This document shows, piece after piece, positions 1 through 12,207 of a DNA stretch of 48,534 nucleotides (position 1 is its first letter; every line of letters starts with the position of its first letter). The position numbers and the translations under genes are program-made. The stretch covers positions 1-48,534 of the forward strand of contig ADNK01001990.1 of assembly GCA_000320545.1 (NCBI GenBank). Reading direction: 5' to 3'. The notes beneath the pieces were generated by a model that saw only the letters and a list, made by a program, of their open reading frames with translations, was not told where the DNA came from and searched no databases. The DNA is from Bigelowiella natans CCMP2755 (Eukaryota > Cercozoa > Chlorarachniophyceae).

Positions 1-12
1 GTGTGAGAGAGA

Positions 13-43
<31 letters not shown>

Positions 44-189
44 TCCATGCGAAACTTCTGTTGTGGTGTATATTCATTGTTTCCAGTTCATGCTTTTACC
101 GAAATGCTTGCTTTCGTTTGAATTGTATTTCAGTAGCGCTCATCTCCCTCCCCTCTTTTCACGTGTCTTCTTTTTGCGTCCGCTCGTAG

Positions 190-400
190 CGGAACTAGCG
201 ACCGTGGAGTTTCTTCGGCGTTTATCCGAGAAGAATACTCTCGTGTCTTCGTCTTCTTCTTCTTCTTCTTCTTCTTCTTCTTCTTCTTCTTCTTCTTCTT
301 CTTCGGCCCTTCATGATTGCCTTGTTCCGTCGCCACAGATTGTATCGAAGGTACTACAATCTGCACCCGCACACCCGCAAATGTACATGAGTGTGTGCGC

Positions 401-443
<43 letters not shown>

Positions 444-573
444 GACCGCCTCCTCGTGACTACGACGCTGTTCTCTATGTATGATTTGAAAGAGCGAGAG
501 CATAGTCGGCCAGTACGGGTCAAACCTCTTCACCGGCTTTGAATCCAAGTAGGCTCCGCACGAAGAGAGAGAG

Positions 574-628
<55 letters not shown>

Positions 629-1084
629 AAGAAAGGAGAAGTGGTGGTAAAGCTGTCGATGCGAAGGGAGAGAGTTGCATACGAGGTAGCAGCAATGGGG
701 ACACTCGTATGACTAATCGCTTGATGCTTCGAATTACAGCTCCTCCTCCTCCTCCTCCTCCTCCTCCTCCTCCTCCTTCTCCTCCTCCTCAGATTGCCAC
801 GGACTTTGCTGCTAGACTTCCCAATTGAAGCCGCACTCGAACAAGTTAGCATCCTCGGCATGAATGATGTGCAGTTGTTGATAATACTCCCTGTTTTTTT
901 TGTTTCTATTTCCTTCGTCCATGTTGAAGATCACGGGTAGATTATTTCGATTAGTGTGAGTGCAAGCCTTCGCCTGTGAATGCAGCTTGACGTGTAGCCA
1001 CCCCCCCCTTACGTTCTCTCTCCAAGCGCAAGGAGGGGTTGGTATTGTTATCTGCTGCGTCCCTCTCTCCCCAATCACTGCAGT

Positions 1085-1130
<46 letters not shown>

Positions 1131-2110
1131 TCTCTTTCTCTTCATGCATCGTTTTTGGTTCATAGGCTACGACTAGCAAAGAGCTCGCCAGAAGGAGTAT
1201 CCTGAACGACATCAGCCAGAACGGCGTGCACGTGTTCGACTCGGCCCCTCCGTCGCCAGGACAAGAGGCTAATGGGGACAAGAGCAGCAGTGAGAGTAAT
1301 AGAAGCGGTGCAGTAGCGCTCTTTATCAGAGAAGATGCAACCTCTGACCAGGTGACAACTCTCCTATAACCCTGACGTGTGCACCCTTCCGTGAGCAGGC
1401 TGTCTGTTGGATCTGCTTAGACAAGGCGGGTCTTGCAATGTGCGTGTGTGCGTGCGTGTGCGCGCTTGAAATGAAAGCTGCTACACTCTCTTTCGCTCTG
1501 TGTTTTTATTTATGTATTCCACATCACCCGCTCTTTTCCCCGTATCTCACTTTCTCTCTTGCTTCTCGCTCTCCCTCCTCTTCATTCTCTCGATCTATGC
1601 ATCTTCTATGAAGATCTTGGGCGGGTACGTTTCCGCAGTTGCGCATTGTTTGTACGGCGAGAAGTTTTTGTCTCACATATATCCCTCCTCTCCTGAGGCC
1701 GAGGGGGAAGATGATGAGAGCGCGAAAGCAAAGGAGTTGAGAGAGCTGTATCTTCAGCATCTACGGGTTGCATATTCGCATGCACGCACATATCATCATC
1801 CTAATTGAGAGAGGGAGTATATTCTTTATAGTTTCTATCCCAACAGCTAGCTATCAATGAAGATTCATGCAATGCTAAACGTGATGTTCTTCAAATCCCC
1901 CTTCCACCCACACACCGACTCACGGATTCACGTATGAACCAATAAGATGCGTGCTTACTCTCAGATTGCGGGATGGAATGTAGACGATCTCTTTCTTGAA
2001 ACGTGAGGGCGCTACTTTACGTTCGTATCAGCGTTGCAGAGTATACATCAGCTGTTTTTGTGTTTCACATCGTCAGGTATCCTGCAAGACTATCTGTGGA
2101 CTCAACCTGA
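190..2110 (+). CDS. Unrecognised multi-exon protein, 5' part unresolved
   Basis: I do not recognise the family. Likely exons are 190-350, 793-868, 1166-1351, 1614-1766, 1965-2002 and 2077-2110. From 793 onward all joins are in phase and end at a TGA at 2108-2110. The 190-350 piece reads ELATVEFLRRLSEKN and then a serine run encoded by a (TCT)n microsatellite; its join to 793 is out of phase, so an exon is missing or a boundary is wrong. The middle exons encode LPRTLLLDFPIEAALEQVS, a Ser/Glu-rich polar stretch, then ILGGYVSAVAHCLYGEKF and an acidic segment. Acceptors follow good pyrimidine tracts, for example CT-rich sequence before 1614. No domain, signal peptide or clear membrane helix is visible. 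The gene may begin left of the window. The strand and the 793-1766 exons are fairly secure; the ends are not. Confidence 0.5.
1089..1138. repeat. (CT)n tract before a 3' splice site
   Basis: About 40 nt of near-perfect CT dinucleotide lies in the intron just before the exon starting at 1166. It may serve as, or extend, the polypyrimidine tract. Related arrays crowd the first kilobase: (GA)n at 1-44 and about 570-625, (TCT)n at about 243-303, (GT)n at about 399-441 and (CTC)n at about 741-790. Confidence 0.85.
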
Positions 2111-2375
2111 CATTAAAACAACAGGAGGGGGGGCAGATTGAGGAGCCAGGTGGAACCTCGCAAAATGTACAGAACCGCTAGGAAAGAGACTCAAGCATGT
2201 TTTATCGATGACTGCTTCATGCTTAGCAATATACGTGTGACATCGCTAAATACTACAATGTTAGCGTAGTATTGCAATGGACCCCGGATCTTCATTGTGA
2301 TCATCATCTACTCTTGCAACCACGTTCTTGTGAACACTAAAGACCGATACACTTTCGTCGCTATAAATGTCGCTT

Positions 2376-2413
<38 letters not shown>

Positions 2414-3610
2414 AATACATATGTGTCAACTACTATGCAAAGCTACATTAGGATGGCGATTGAAACAAATTAATTACATCCGCCCCACGCATATTTCTTG
2501 TAGGCTATGCTGGTGGCTTGAACATATTGCGCATCCTGCATGTATAGCACATTTGAGACAAATGTAGCGACTGTGTCAAAATTTCCAATTGTCATCCTAA
2601 TGCGTAGCCAATGCTGCTGCACATATATGTGTGTATTTTATATATGGGACGAATGTCCATGTTGCTTAATATAATGCTGTGCGTGCGAGTGCGTCAGACA
2701 CGCATCACAATAATGCTGTACGAGATCTTAAAACACTTACGGTGGTTCTAAGGTTATTGGTACTCTCGCTTGTTCGCCACAGCGCTGTCGTGTGAGAGCA
2801 TATGACCCTCGAGCAACGCAACAGCGTCTGCTAGAGTATATTATGATTTTAGATGTGTATTTGCATATATCTAGAATACATGTAAGCAGTCGTACGTACA
2901 ATTGTGGCTATGCATGTAGTACACTTATTACTGTTCGTAGATATGAGCACGTCACAACTTCACAATCTACTGCTCTGGCATCCACGGCACTTGCCACAAT
3001 TGCCACGCTGACAATGTCGTACGCTTACGCATTTACACAGCGTATCGTAGCATGATGAGTTCCACAGTTTTAAGTGGACCCACGCACCACTGCCAGCATG
3101 GCGCTATATGCGCTGCTACAATGACAAATTCTAGTTTATTAATTTTCTTTTATGTTCTCTTACTATTCCTAGTGCACGTCCAATCCAACCCCGCGTTGGA
3201 TAGATATAATAGCTCTCCTCTTTTATTCCGTCAATAACGAGGAGGCGCGGCACACACATACTCTTCTCTCTACTAGATTTGCTTCCCAATGCGGAAATCT
3301 AAACACGCGAGTAAAATATTGACAAAAGAACACCTGAAACTGCGGCGAGGATGAAAATCCCAGAAGATATTGCCACCTACATATAATGAACGTAACATGT
3401 CAGTTTTCAAATTGCTTCCCCCAACCCTTAGAGGCTTTGCTTGGTGGTGTTTGGTGGAGCATGCGAGCACAGATTTTGGGGGCATCGTGTTCTGAATGAT
3501 TACTATCAGCGTCCAGAAAGCGTCGCAGATGGACTCGTCATTTAAGACCTAAAACCACACATAATAATTCGGCGAATGAACTATTATGCATACACACGAC
3601 GCGCGGCAAC
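2111..3610. other. Tail-to-tail spacer, no gene seen
   Basis: This 1.5 kb lies between the 3' ends of the unknown plus-strand gene and the minus-strand transporter. Open frames here are short and have no family resemblance or consistent splice signals. It contains an (AT)n array near 2378-2410 and many short self-complementary words (GTAC, TGCA, CTAG, CATATG), for example around 2870-2900. Confidence 0.6.
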
Positions 3611-5749
3611 TTATGCAGCGCCCTCCTGCGGTAGTGGCAGTACCCTGACGCCCATTGAGAACTGTATCGCGATGATCATGGCGGAAATAATCGCGTTGAC
3701 GAGCGCCATGATGATTGTAACATGCACGGCCTTGAGACCGGACAGAACCACCTGTCACCACAACAGCGTAGCCAACAACATTAATAACAACAGTACAACA
3801 ACCACAACCACAGCCATTCATTCTCATCATCGAGCTGCACCCACAACCACAACCATTCATTCTCATCATCGAGCTGCACCAACCTTCACATTTCTGTCTC
3901 TTGGTTAACACTACTGGTCGCTAGCTCCTATTGTTTCACTACGCATCATCCTACACCTATCGTTGCGCTCTCTTCACGCCCTCACGTTCAACCCATCTCC
4001 CATTTTATTACTAGCCAAAGTTCGGCCCACAACACGCCCACACTTAGCTAAATTAATACCGCAGCCGCCGCGAGGACGAAGAGAGTGTACACCTTCGAGG
4101 ACATGCCAGACAACTGCGCTGTTGGCGGGTGGCGACGAGCCCCTCCCCCTCCTATCCTTGGTGAACCAACAACACGTGAGGAGAAGATCACCTCGTTGAA
4201 AAGCATGGCTGCCGTGTTCGAAAGGCACAAGCCGCCCACCAATGCCGCGCCCGAGAACCCGATGCAGAAGAGCACCTGGTGTGCGCGACGTTTTGTGACG
4301 AGCGAATAAACCAGAGCACGAACGATGATTTGGGGGGTGAGAATGAGAATCATGGCGTCGAATGAGCTCGAAATTGTTCAGCATCATCATCGTCGTCGTT
4401 GCTATGATGATTATGATTATTGACATCATCATCATCATCATCATCATTAATTTACGCCTCTCTTCAGTGTGCATGTGTCTCCTCTTCACCTTGCCAGCAG
4501 AGCCAAGGTACGGTTCCACAGCATCTGATACTTCCTTTACCGATCGCAAAGGCTCATCCGTATCTCCGTGCTTCTGCCACAGAGACCCTGAAAGAGTGAT
4601 TGAAGAAGGCCGGGGGGGGGGGGGGGGGGGGATTAAGAAAAAATTTGATTTGGGAAAAAAAGATGGATATTAAAATTGGGGATAGAATTTGTTTTCCAGG
4701 GGAGTCCGTTTTTTTTCCCCTGCAACAAATGGGGTCGCGGAGGTTACGAGGATGACCGTGAAAATAGTTTCTAAAGTACAAAACAGTGGGAGAAATGGGG
4801 GAAAGAGAGAGAAAGGGGGGGGGGGGGGGGGGAGTTGGTAATGATTATGAAGAAGTAGAAGACGGGAAAAGCAGAAGGAACACGGTCAACAACTGACACG
4901 AAATGCCCATGCTAAAAAATAAAACGCATTCTAGAAATCACGAGGGAAACTAAAGCCGGAAGGAGCACCAGCCATTTTGCTTGATTATCTTCTTTGCACT
5001 GTGAATGAAGGAACAACTCACCAAGGACAACATCCATATGTAGCGATCCGAGGTGTTTCGCCTCGAAACGTTCCCGCGCAACCGTCGATTGCTGGTAGAA
5101 GACCATCCAGGGTATGACCTTGAGATAGATAGTAGGAGGGGGGAGGAAGATCAGGAAATATATCTGCGTGCACGTGGTAATTGTGCATCGGTGCGTACAG
5201 CAAGCTTTTTTTTTGTCAAAGAATGCGGCTCTCTGTCTATTTCTTTTCGCGTAATACCATGCCCCCGGCCTGAGCGCCTGCAAGCATCAAGAAGACGTGG
5301 TTCGATGGGTCCAATCTGGGTAGTAGTGGATAGTAGCAGTAGTAGTAGTAGAAGTAGTAGTAGTAGTAGTAGCACGTAAGCATGCAATGTGAAAAGATGC
5401 CAGGCCGGCGAAGTCTAGTCAGTTTTGACTCCGGAGGACACAACACCATCAAGCATCATCATTTCATGGAGAGTTATCAGCGCACCGATCCCAGCCCTTC
5501 CCCATGTAGTCGCCGTTAGGATTCGAGTAAAACCTGAATGATATTAAAAAAGAGTGAGGATGGAACTAACTCACGCGAAAACAATCATCAGTTTCTTGCC
5601 ATCCATCTGTGAGATCTTCATGGGGTGCATCGATTTGATTACGTAATCATGCATAAATTTGGGCATTTAAACATGCGCTACTACATCAAAGGGACGAAGA
5701 CAGCTAGCGTTACTCCCATAACCACGACGACCTAAAAAAGTTTGTGTCG

Positions 5750-5789
<40 letters not shown>

Positions 5790-6952
5790 CGTGCTGTTGC
5801 GAGACATTGTATCGAGGAATAGAGTAGAAGTGCTACTAGCAAGCAATCTATACTTTGTGAATAGAGCTACCGCCAAGGAGTACCGTAGTTAAAAATACCT
5901 AGGAAAACAATCATCATTAGATGGGTGAACAGCCGTGTGTCGAGAGGCAAAATCAACAGTAATCTTAGTGCATACAGGTAGGAAAATGATATCTAGCAGG
6001 ATAGCAAGAATTGTTCCCGTATTATTACTACCAAAGCTCCAGAAAGGACACCGATTGCAGGATGAATTTTTAAAATCTCGCTTACTCCTGCTAGGCCTTA
6101 TTATTATGGAAATACCAAACAATGGGAGATTCAATCATGAGCACATGCATGCCCTTACGCTCTCATTCTGTGCTAAGCCACATGGCCGTAGTTTCTTCTA
6201 CACGACATTTATAAAAGCGTTTATACACTGACATTCTTGATAATATCCGCATACCTGTGAATTCCTGCACCATCTCGGCGTAGCAAGAGATAATGAGTAG
6301 AACTGCTATGCCTATGGCCGCTCGCTTGCCATAGAATTGCTGCACACACTCGATAAACCCCATTCCAGTCGCCGTCCCTGAAGCACGTTGCAGTTGTGAA
6401 AACTGTTTTTACATGCTTTCCTGCCCAAGCTCTGCCCCCCCCCCCCCCCTCTCCCTCTCTCTTTGAAAATCCGAGTGATTCGTCACGTACCAAGACGTGA
6501 GGCGTAGAAAAGCATGACCATTTGAATGAGCGACAAGATCATCTGCATCGGAATGAGAGCGTATCCCATCTGCTTTCCAGCGGCACATGCGAGAATCATG
6601 CATCCGGCATCCCTGAGGAGAGCACAACAACAGCACAACAGATGGCCGATTACAACACGTAAATAAGCATAGAGTTGCGAAGCTAAGCTGAACAAAAAAT
6701 GCCAATGTATGTTCGTGACAGGGCCTGGATATTGCGGGATAGAATATGGGATGTTGTATAGTGATCAAAAATGAGAACGAGATGCGTTGGGGGATGATTT
6801 ACACACGGATAGTGTAGTGTCTATAAGATGTATATTTCTTATTTTACGTCGATCCAAGTATAGTAGAGAGTCCTGGCCCCGAATAGACCACGAAGCGCCT
6901 CAAAGTTGGCATTTCGAACCTTCCCCACGAGGTTTTGTCCAGGTCAGGATCC
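3611..6952 (-). CDS. NRAMP-related divalent-metal transporter
   Basis: Multi-pass metal-ion symporter of the NRAMP superfamily, closest to the branch with a TDAG helix-1 motif rather than DPGN. Exons in coding order: 6848-6952, 6491-6612, 6255-6377, 6032-6096, 5854-5898, ~5696-5731, 5575-~5606 or 5615, 5486-5533, 5258-5315, 5022-5118, 4727-4770, 4490-4587, 4192-4275, 4060-4113 and 3611-3751. Most junctions agree in phase; the 5731-5575 region and the 4727/4587 join do not resolve fully. Helix 1 reads VVYSGPGLSTILGSTDAG, helix 2 ends YASRLGTATG, helix 3 leads into EMVQEFTGLAGVSEILKI, and helix 6 carries GGMVIPWMVFYQQS in place of the MPH-type motif. The last exon encodes VVLSGLKAVHVTIIMALVNA and stops at 3611-3613. 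The N-terminus is not fixed: candidate upstream exons at about 7205-7256 and 7128-7162 are open, but the join into 6952 is out of phase. Ion specificity cannot be read here; loss of the DPGN/MPH ligands suggests a preference other than classic Fe/Mn NRAMPs. Confidence 0.85.
3790..3880. repeat. Two-copy tandem repeat, unit about 36 bp
   Basis: The block containing CATTCATTCTCATCATCGAG followed by CTGCACC occurs twice in a row, separated by an ACCACAACC-type spacer. It sits in the intron between the last two transporter exons (3751 and 4060). Confidence 0.85.
4612..4632. repeat. Poly-G run
   Basis: About 18 uninterrupted G on the plus strand (poly-C on the transporter's coding strand), inside an intron. 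Similar runs occur at about 4817-4832, 6427-6438 (as C), 11731-11747 (C), 21189-21203 (G), 33668-33683 (C) and 41649-41667 (C). Run lengths may be affected by sequencing error. Confidence 0.8.
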
Positions 6953-8222
6953 CTGAATATGATGCACAATGGCGACGATCAGGACGATAACTGCGTGAGG
7001 GGGCGATTTGGGGCTGATTATGGTGGTTGGATCGTGATAGTGCATCGACGCCCAATTTGCTGATTTTCTCATAAGTGTATGATGACCTCTATTTTGACTA
7101 TTCTGCCTCACCTCCACCCTTTGTGTTGAAATGGTCCCAGAAAAGTCTCAATGCAGAATCGAAGAATCGACAAAATAGTTGCATTTATTCTTTGTTTGCA
7201 TTACCGTTCGGTCTCCGCGAAGTCATCGTCTAAGTTTTGACTGCTACCATCTCCCTAAATGATAAATGGACAAATCCATCAAGGTTTTGACACATCGACG
7301 CACATGGTATGTTCACGTTTGCAAAAAGAGAACGGGGAGCAGGAGGAAAAGGTGATGAAAACTAGCATCCTGGCGACGAGGAAGGAATCTCGAGGAATGG
7401 TATTGCTTCGCAAGATAGATTCTTTTAAATTCGAAAACTAATTGTTGCATGATCTTGGTGCTAATATCCGCTGACCCTATTGTCCAGCTCGAGAGCGAAT
7501 TTATTGCGTTGCTTTAAACCCGTGTCCCTCCCTCCAGATGTAAGAGGTACCTGGAAAAAAAATTATGATATTTAGCACCTTATACAGATTAGTTATATCT
7601 ACTGCAATAACTCGTTCGAGTCCCTGATGCGATGACGGCAACATCAAATCTTAAAATGATCGCTGGAGTGTTATATTACAGCTTTATTTTCACTCTTCAA
7701 TTTCTCTGTAACATAAGTTTCGATCTAGCGCTGCAAGTTGCAGTATTCTTTCCAGCTTGAATTTATCTCTCCATGGCAAACATGCCCAAGTAACTACATT
7801 CTCCTCCGATCGATCCACCAACATCCAAGCAAGCTGTCGACGTTTCAGACTCCGATATGTCCAAAGGTTCAGCAAAGAAACCGTGAACACATTGGTTTTA
7901 TGGGGAATTCAAGTATAAGACATCCGAAATGTCTTGTCGCTCAACAATATGAAAAAGCATCCCGACCACGCCATGCTCCTCATGACATTTGGTGATGAAG
8001 CGATCCAGCAGATTTCAGTGCTGCATCCAGGAACACGCAATTCTCATGCAAATTTTATCAGCGACGTAGGTATTTTCTTGTCGTTATTAGATAATTCAAT
8101 CGATTCACTTGAGATAATAACCTTTTTATGGTTAAGACAGATTTTTTCGTTGTCGGACATACTAAAATTAAAGCAGTTTTCCATCTGTCAATAGCTCTGA
8201 AGCAAACGGCTTGGCGGCAAAA
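6953..8222. other. Head-to-head region with ambiguous coding pieces
   Basis: This 1.3 kb separates the minus-strand transporter from the plus-strand RECQL4 gene. It should hold both promoters and probably the transporter's 5' exons. Two stretches look partly coding but I cannot assign them: a minus-strand frame at about 7690-7905 ending in ALDRNLCYREIEE, followed at once by AATAAA; and a plus-strand frame at about 7952-8069 with MKKHPDHAMLLMTFGDEAIQ ending at a GTAGGT donor. The two do not overlap, neither has a secure start, and one may be chance. Confidence 0.4.
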
Positions 8223-9221
8223 ATGGCTCCCCTGTCAAGGGAAGGAGAACAGCGAGATCAATGTTCTCTGGTCCGGTCTCAAATTAAAGTATGGGAGAAG
8301 AACTTCTTCTCTCAGCATGGCCGAAAGCCAAGCGGTAGAGATATTCGGAAAGAACCCAAAGCAGGTTTCATAGAACTCTTCGTCTTTACAATTTGATCTT
8401 TGTTAACACATTTTTTCCATACATTCAGAGGCTCTCTATAAGGAGTACAAACGACTCAAGGACTACGCCAGGCAGGAAAAAAAACGATTTGCTGCGTTCA
8501 AGGCCGGTTTGTCACAGAAGAAGAACCAATGTTGCTCTCCTGTTGGTCAGAGTGGGAAGCGTTCAAAAAGAACTAGCTCAGCACCAGAACACCAAGGCGC
8601 GACCGTGCCAGCAGCCAAAAGGGCGATGGAAAATAGATTGAAGAGACATGCTTCAGCTTACAATATCGGAGACAGCAACAGTTTCTTCCTCAACACACTC
8701 AACGCCTCTCCGAAACCCATTTCAGAACCTGCCATCAAGCGCCCGGTCCTTCCTATAGCCACCAATTCCAAGCCCGTAAATGAGGGATCTTGCTTTCCAA
8801 ACGAAGAAAAAACTCCTCAAGAAGCGCAGCCTTCAAAGTGCGAAAGGAAGGTGACTTCTCTCTTCCCTTTAGTCCGCGCAAATTCGTTCGGACGAAAGAG
8901 GTAAAATAGCGGCATCACCTCTATCCTCCACATGTCATAATTTTGGGCAATACCTGTGAAGGTTATTCCAGCGTTTCAAGAAGAAACAGAACTCGAAGAT
9001 ATTTTCAACATCAACACCGGGTATTTTCTTGCCTTTAGTCGGAATATGCGCTGAAAACGAAGATTGCATCTAAAAAAATTTTCTTGAAGGAAATGCGATG
9101 GATGGATTTTGCGATATTTCTCCCTACGGAGTTCAAGATTCTCTGGCCGCGGAGAAAAACCTATACCCAGGTTGGGCTTATAGAACGGGGAAGCGCGTGA
9201 TGCAACAAAATATAAAATCTT

Positions 9222-9253
<32 letters not shown>

Positions 9254-9308
9254 GTAAAAACACACAAATATGAATATAAGTACAAAATACACGCCTTCAC
9301 CTTTCTCT

Positions 9309-9350
<42 letters not shown>

Positions 9351-11679
9351 TCTCTTAGCCTCCAAGGACAAAGGTGCCGAACCTGAAGTAGGGAAGAGTG
9401 AGTACGAACTTGAACGGGAGAAGAACATCGAAGAAAATAATCGAATGCTGGAGCAAATTCTAGCGGGCTTACCCAGCACCAGCAGCACTCAAAGTCAAAC
9501 CCGTGAAACTGATAGCGGAAGTCAGGTGCTGAGCGGAAAAGTGGGCGATAGTTCAGACGAGAAAAGCAGTGATAACAACACTAACGATGGAGTCAGCTGG
9601 GCTGAACCTCTCACTTCCCCTTCGAATAGTGCCGAAAACGGCAAGCCCTCTTCCTCATATGTCAAAGAAGATCGGAAGGATGATGATGATAGAGGCAGTG
9701 CTGAGCGGAAATATAAGTATAATGACAATTTGATCAGAAATATCGAAAGAAATGCAATAAATAGAAGGCAAGATGAGGCGACGAAAAAGGGCATGCAGGA
9801 GCCTCCCCTAGAAATGGAGTTCGAGAGCTTTGAGACCGATCAAATGGAGTACGAAATGGATTTAATAAATCAGGAAGAGAATGTGCAGGAAAAAAACCCT
9901 GTCGAGGACAATATACCATCTCCATGCGCCAGCGCTACCCTAGCTTCAACGTCGTCACCACCTACGGGAAATAGCGGCGAAGATGCAGAAGGAACTCCCG
10001 ATGATAAAAGGAATGATTTCGCAGACAAAAGCTTGAATCTCGAGGATTCTAAAGAGAAGAAACTCGGGTCTAGACAGAGCAGGAAACGCCCTGCTAAACA
10101 GAATAGTACAAACTCGGAAAAGAAGAAGAGCACTAAGAGGAAAAATGCTCATCAAGAAGCTTTCTCTGCTCCTAGACGCCAGCCGCGGCTACGAAGTGCG
10201 AAGAAAGCTGTGCGGTACTGTGAAAGAGAGGAGGACAGCAGTGAGAGCGAGGGAGAATTCTCTGAGAAAGACGCAGCAGAGGTAGAAGAAATGCAAGAAG
10301 AGAGGCCAGAAGTAGGTTCCTCTTTGCCGGACTCTAACGACGAACTCGATGAATCACAGGTTTGTAATCGAATTCTTACTGATTCTCCAAAGAAAGAGTT
10401 TCTTTTGATGACTGTTGTCAAACAGGTCAATTCCGGCTCCGAATCCGACTGGCAGCCAGAGAGCGAGAAAGAGCGTGCTAGCTTGCGAAGGAGAAGCAGC
10501 GGACGGGGTGTTGATTGTAGCGCAAATTCGTTGGAATTAGCAATCGAAGGGAGCGACAATTCAGATCCAGTATTAACCCAATGCTAACTATGAATCTAGT
10601 TCTCGTGTAATTTTGCTTTCGGAGACGATCTCATGCGCATTTTAATGTAACGTATGGTAGTCTGAGCCAGACTGGGAGGATCCTCCAACGAAGAAGATTC
10701 CGAGGAAAAGGAAGAAGACCGGTGAAGTTTAATTATTGGTTTTGTTAAGAACTGTCACCATTTTGCACAACATTTGTCAATGCACTACCTTTTATGCTGC
10801 AGAATTTGGGATTGGCAGCGATTGTGATTAGTATTCTATGTGTACCCTTACTCTAGGCCCATCGGTCAATGGCACGGGTGGTGCAAAGGAAGCGGCGAGG
10901 GCAAAACTCAAGAGATCGAAACGGGTGAAAAGGGAGAAGACCAAGGAGCCCAAAACAGCCACTAACCCTTCACAAAAGACGCCAGGACTGAGTAGCAAGA
11001 GCAAAAGGACCACGAAGAAAAAGGCTGAGAAGAAGACAAAAAAGCGGCACAACGGACAATCGTTCAAGCGACTCAACCTCAAGACGCGTTACAAATCTAA
11101 GCGCTACGGAGCACCGAGGGTGCGACGGAACGCCCGTGGGAAGATCTGGACCAAACGTATGTCGTTGGGTAGAGGGGGGGGGGAGAGGGATGATGGGTGA
11201 TGGGTACGTAGTGAAGAGGGGTGGATGTTATGAAACAAACAGGGCTCAAAAGAATATGAATACCAAATACTTAATAATAGCTCGTAACGCACACCATAGT
11301 AGTGTTCCGCTCATTCGACTGCTTCCTTTGCCTTTCTTCTCGCAAAAGGAGGGAAGAACTACGCTGAGAACCGTGAGCGGGAACGTGCCGCTGTTAAGAA
11401 GAACGAGGCCCTCTACTGCGAGGTCCTCGACGCGGAGCACGCCAGGAAAGCTCGGCGGGGCAGTAACGACGATGATGGCTGCTCAGTAGATTCGGACTTG
11501 GAGCGATTGCAAGCATTTGAGAACGCACTCGATGAAGAAGAGCGCAAGGAGCGCAAGGAATCCAAGCTCCGAGAGATGCGGAAGATGGGCAAGAAAGGGG
11601 TGTTGAAAGCCCTGTTTGGCTATAAGGAATTCCGACCTGGCCAAGCTGAGGTGAGCCTGAACATTGCAACGCACCACTT

Positions 11680-11715
<36 letters not shown>

Positions 11716-12124
11716 CACAAAGTAGTCCATCCCCCCCCCCCCCCCCCTGTAGTAAATATCCTCTTTCCCGCGCTTGTGTGCATGGGCTGCGATTCGAACA
11801 CGCACACACACAAAAGGTGATAGAGCACGTGCTCTCGCATCGGTCAACGTTGGCAGTGCTGCCTCCGGGGCGTGGAAAATCCCTATGCTATCTGATGCCT
11901 GCGTTCATGCTGGATGGGCTGGTGCTCGTTGTCTCCCCGCTCATCTCGCTCATGGACGACCAAGTCTCGAAACTCCCTCCAGAGATTCCCGGAGCTTGTT
12001 GGAACTCGCACCAGAATCAACAGGCGATCCTCGGCGTCATGCGGCGCACAAGGCAGCAGAAGATCAAGGTTGTTCAAAGGGCTTCTTTGCACGCACTTAT
12101 CGAATGTCAAATGGCAACATAATG

Positions 12125-12165
<41 letters not shown>

Positions 12166-12167
12166 GT

Positions 12168-12207
<40 letters not shown>

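Noticed and set aside
63-704. Overlapping frames of poly-Ser, Cys-Val, His-Thr and poly-Lys at the left edge
   Set aside because: They are translations of TCT, GT and GA microsatellites on both strands. Only the ELATVEFLRRLSEKN part looks like exon.
5400-5533. Alternative minus-strand frame GIGALITLHEMMMLDGVV as transporter helix 6
   Set aside because: The frame FYSNPNGDYMGKGWD joins in phase on both sides and leads into the true helix 6 (VIPWMVFYQQS), so the alternative is chance.
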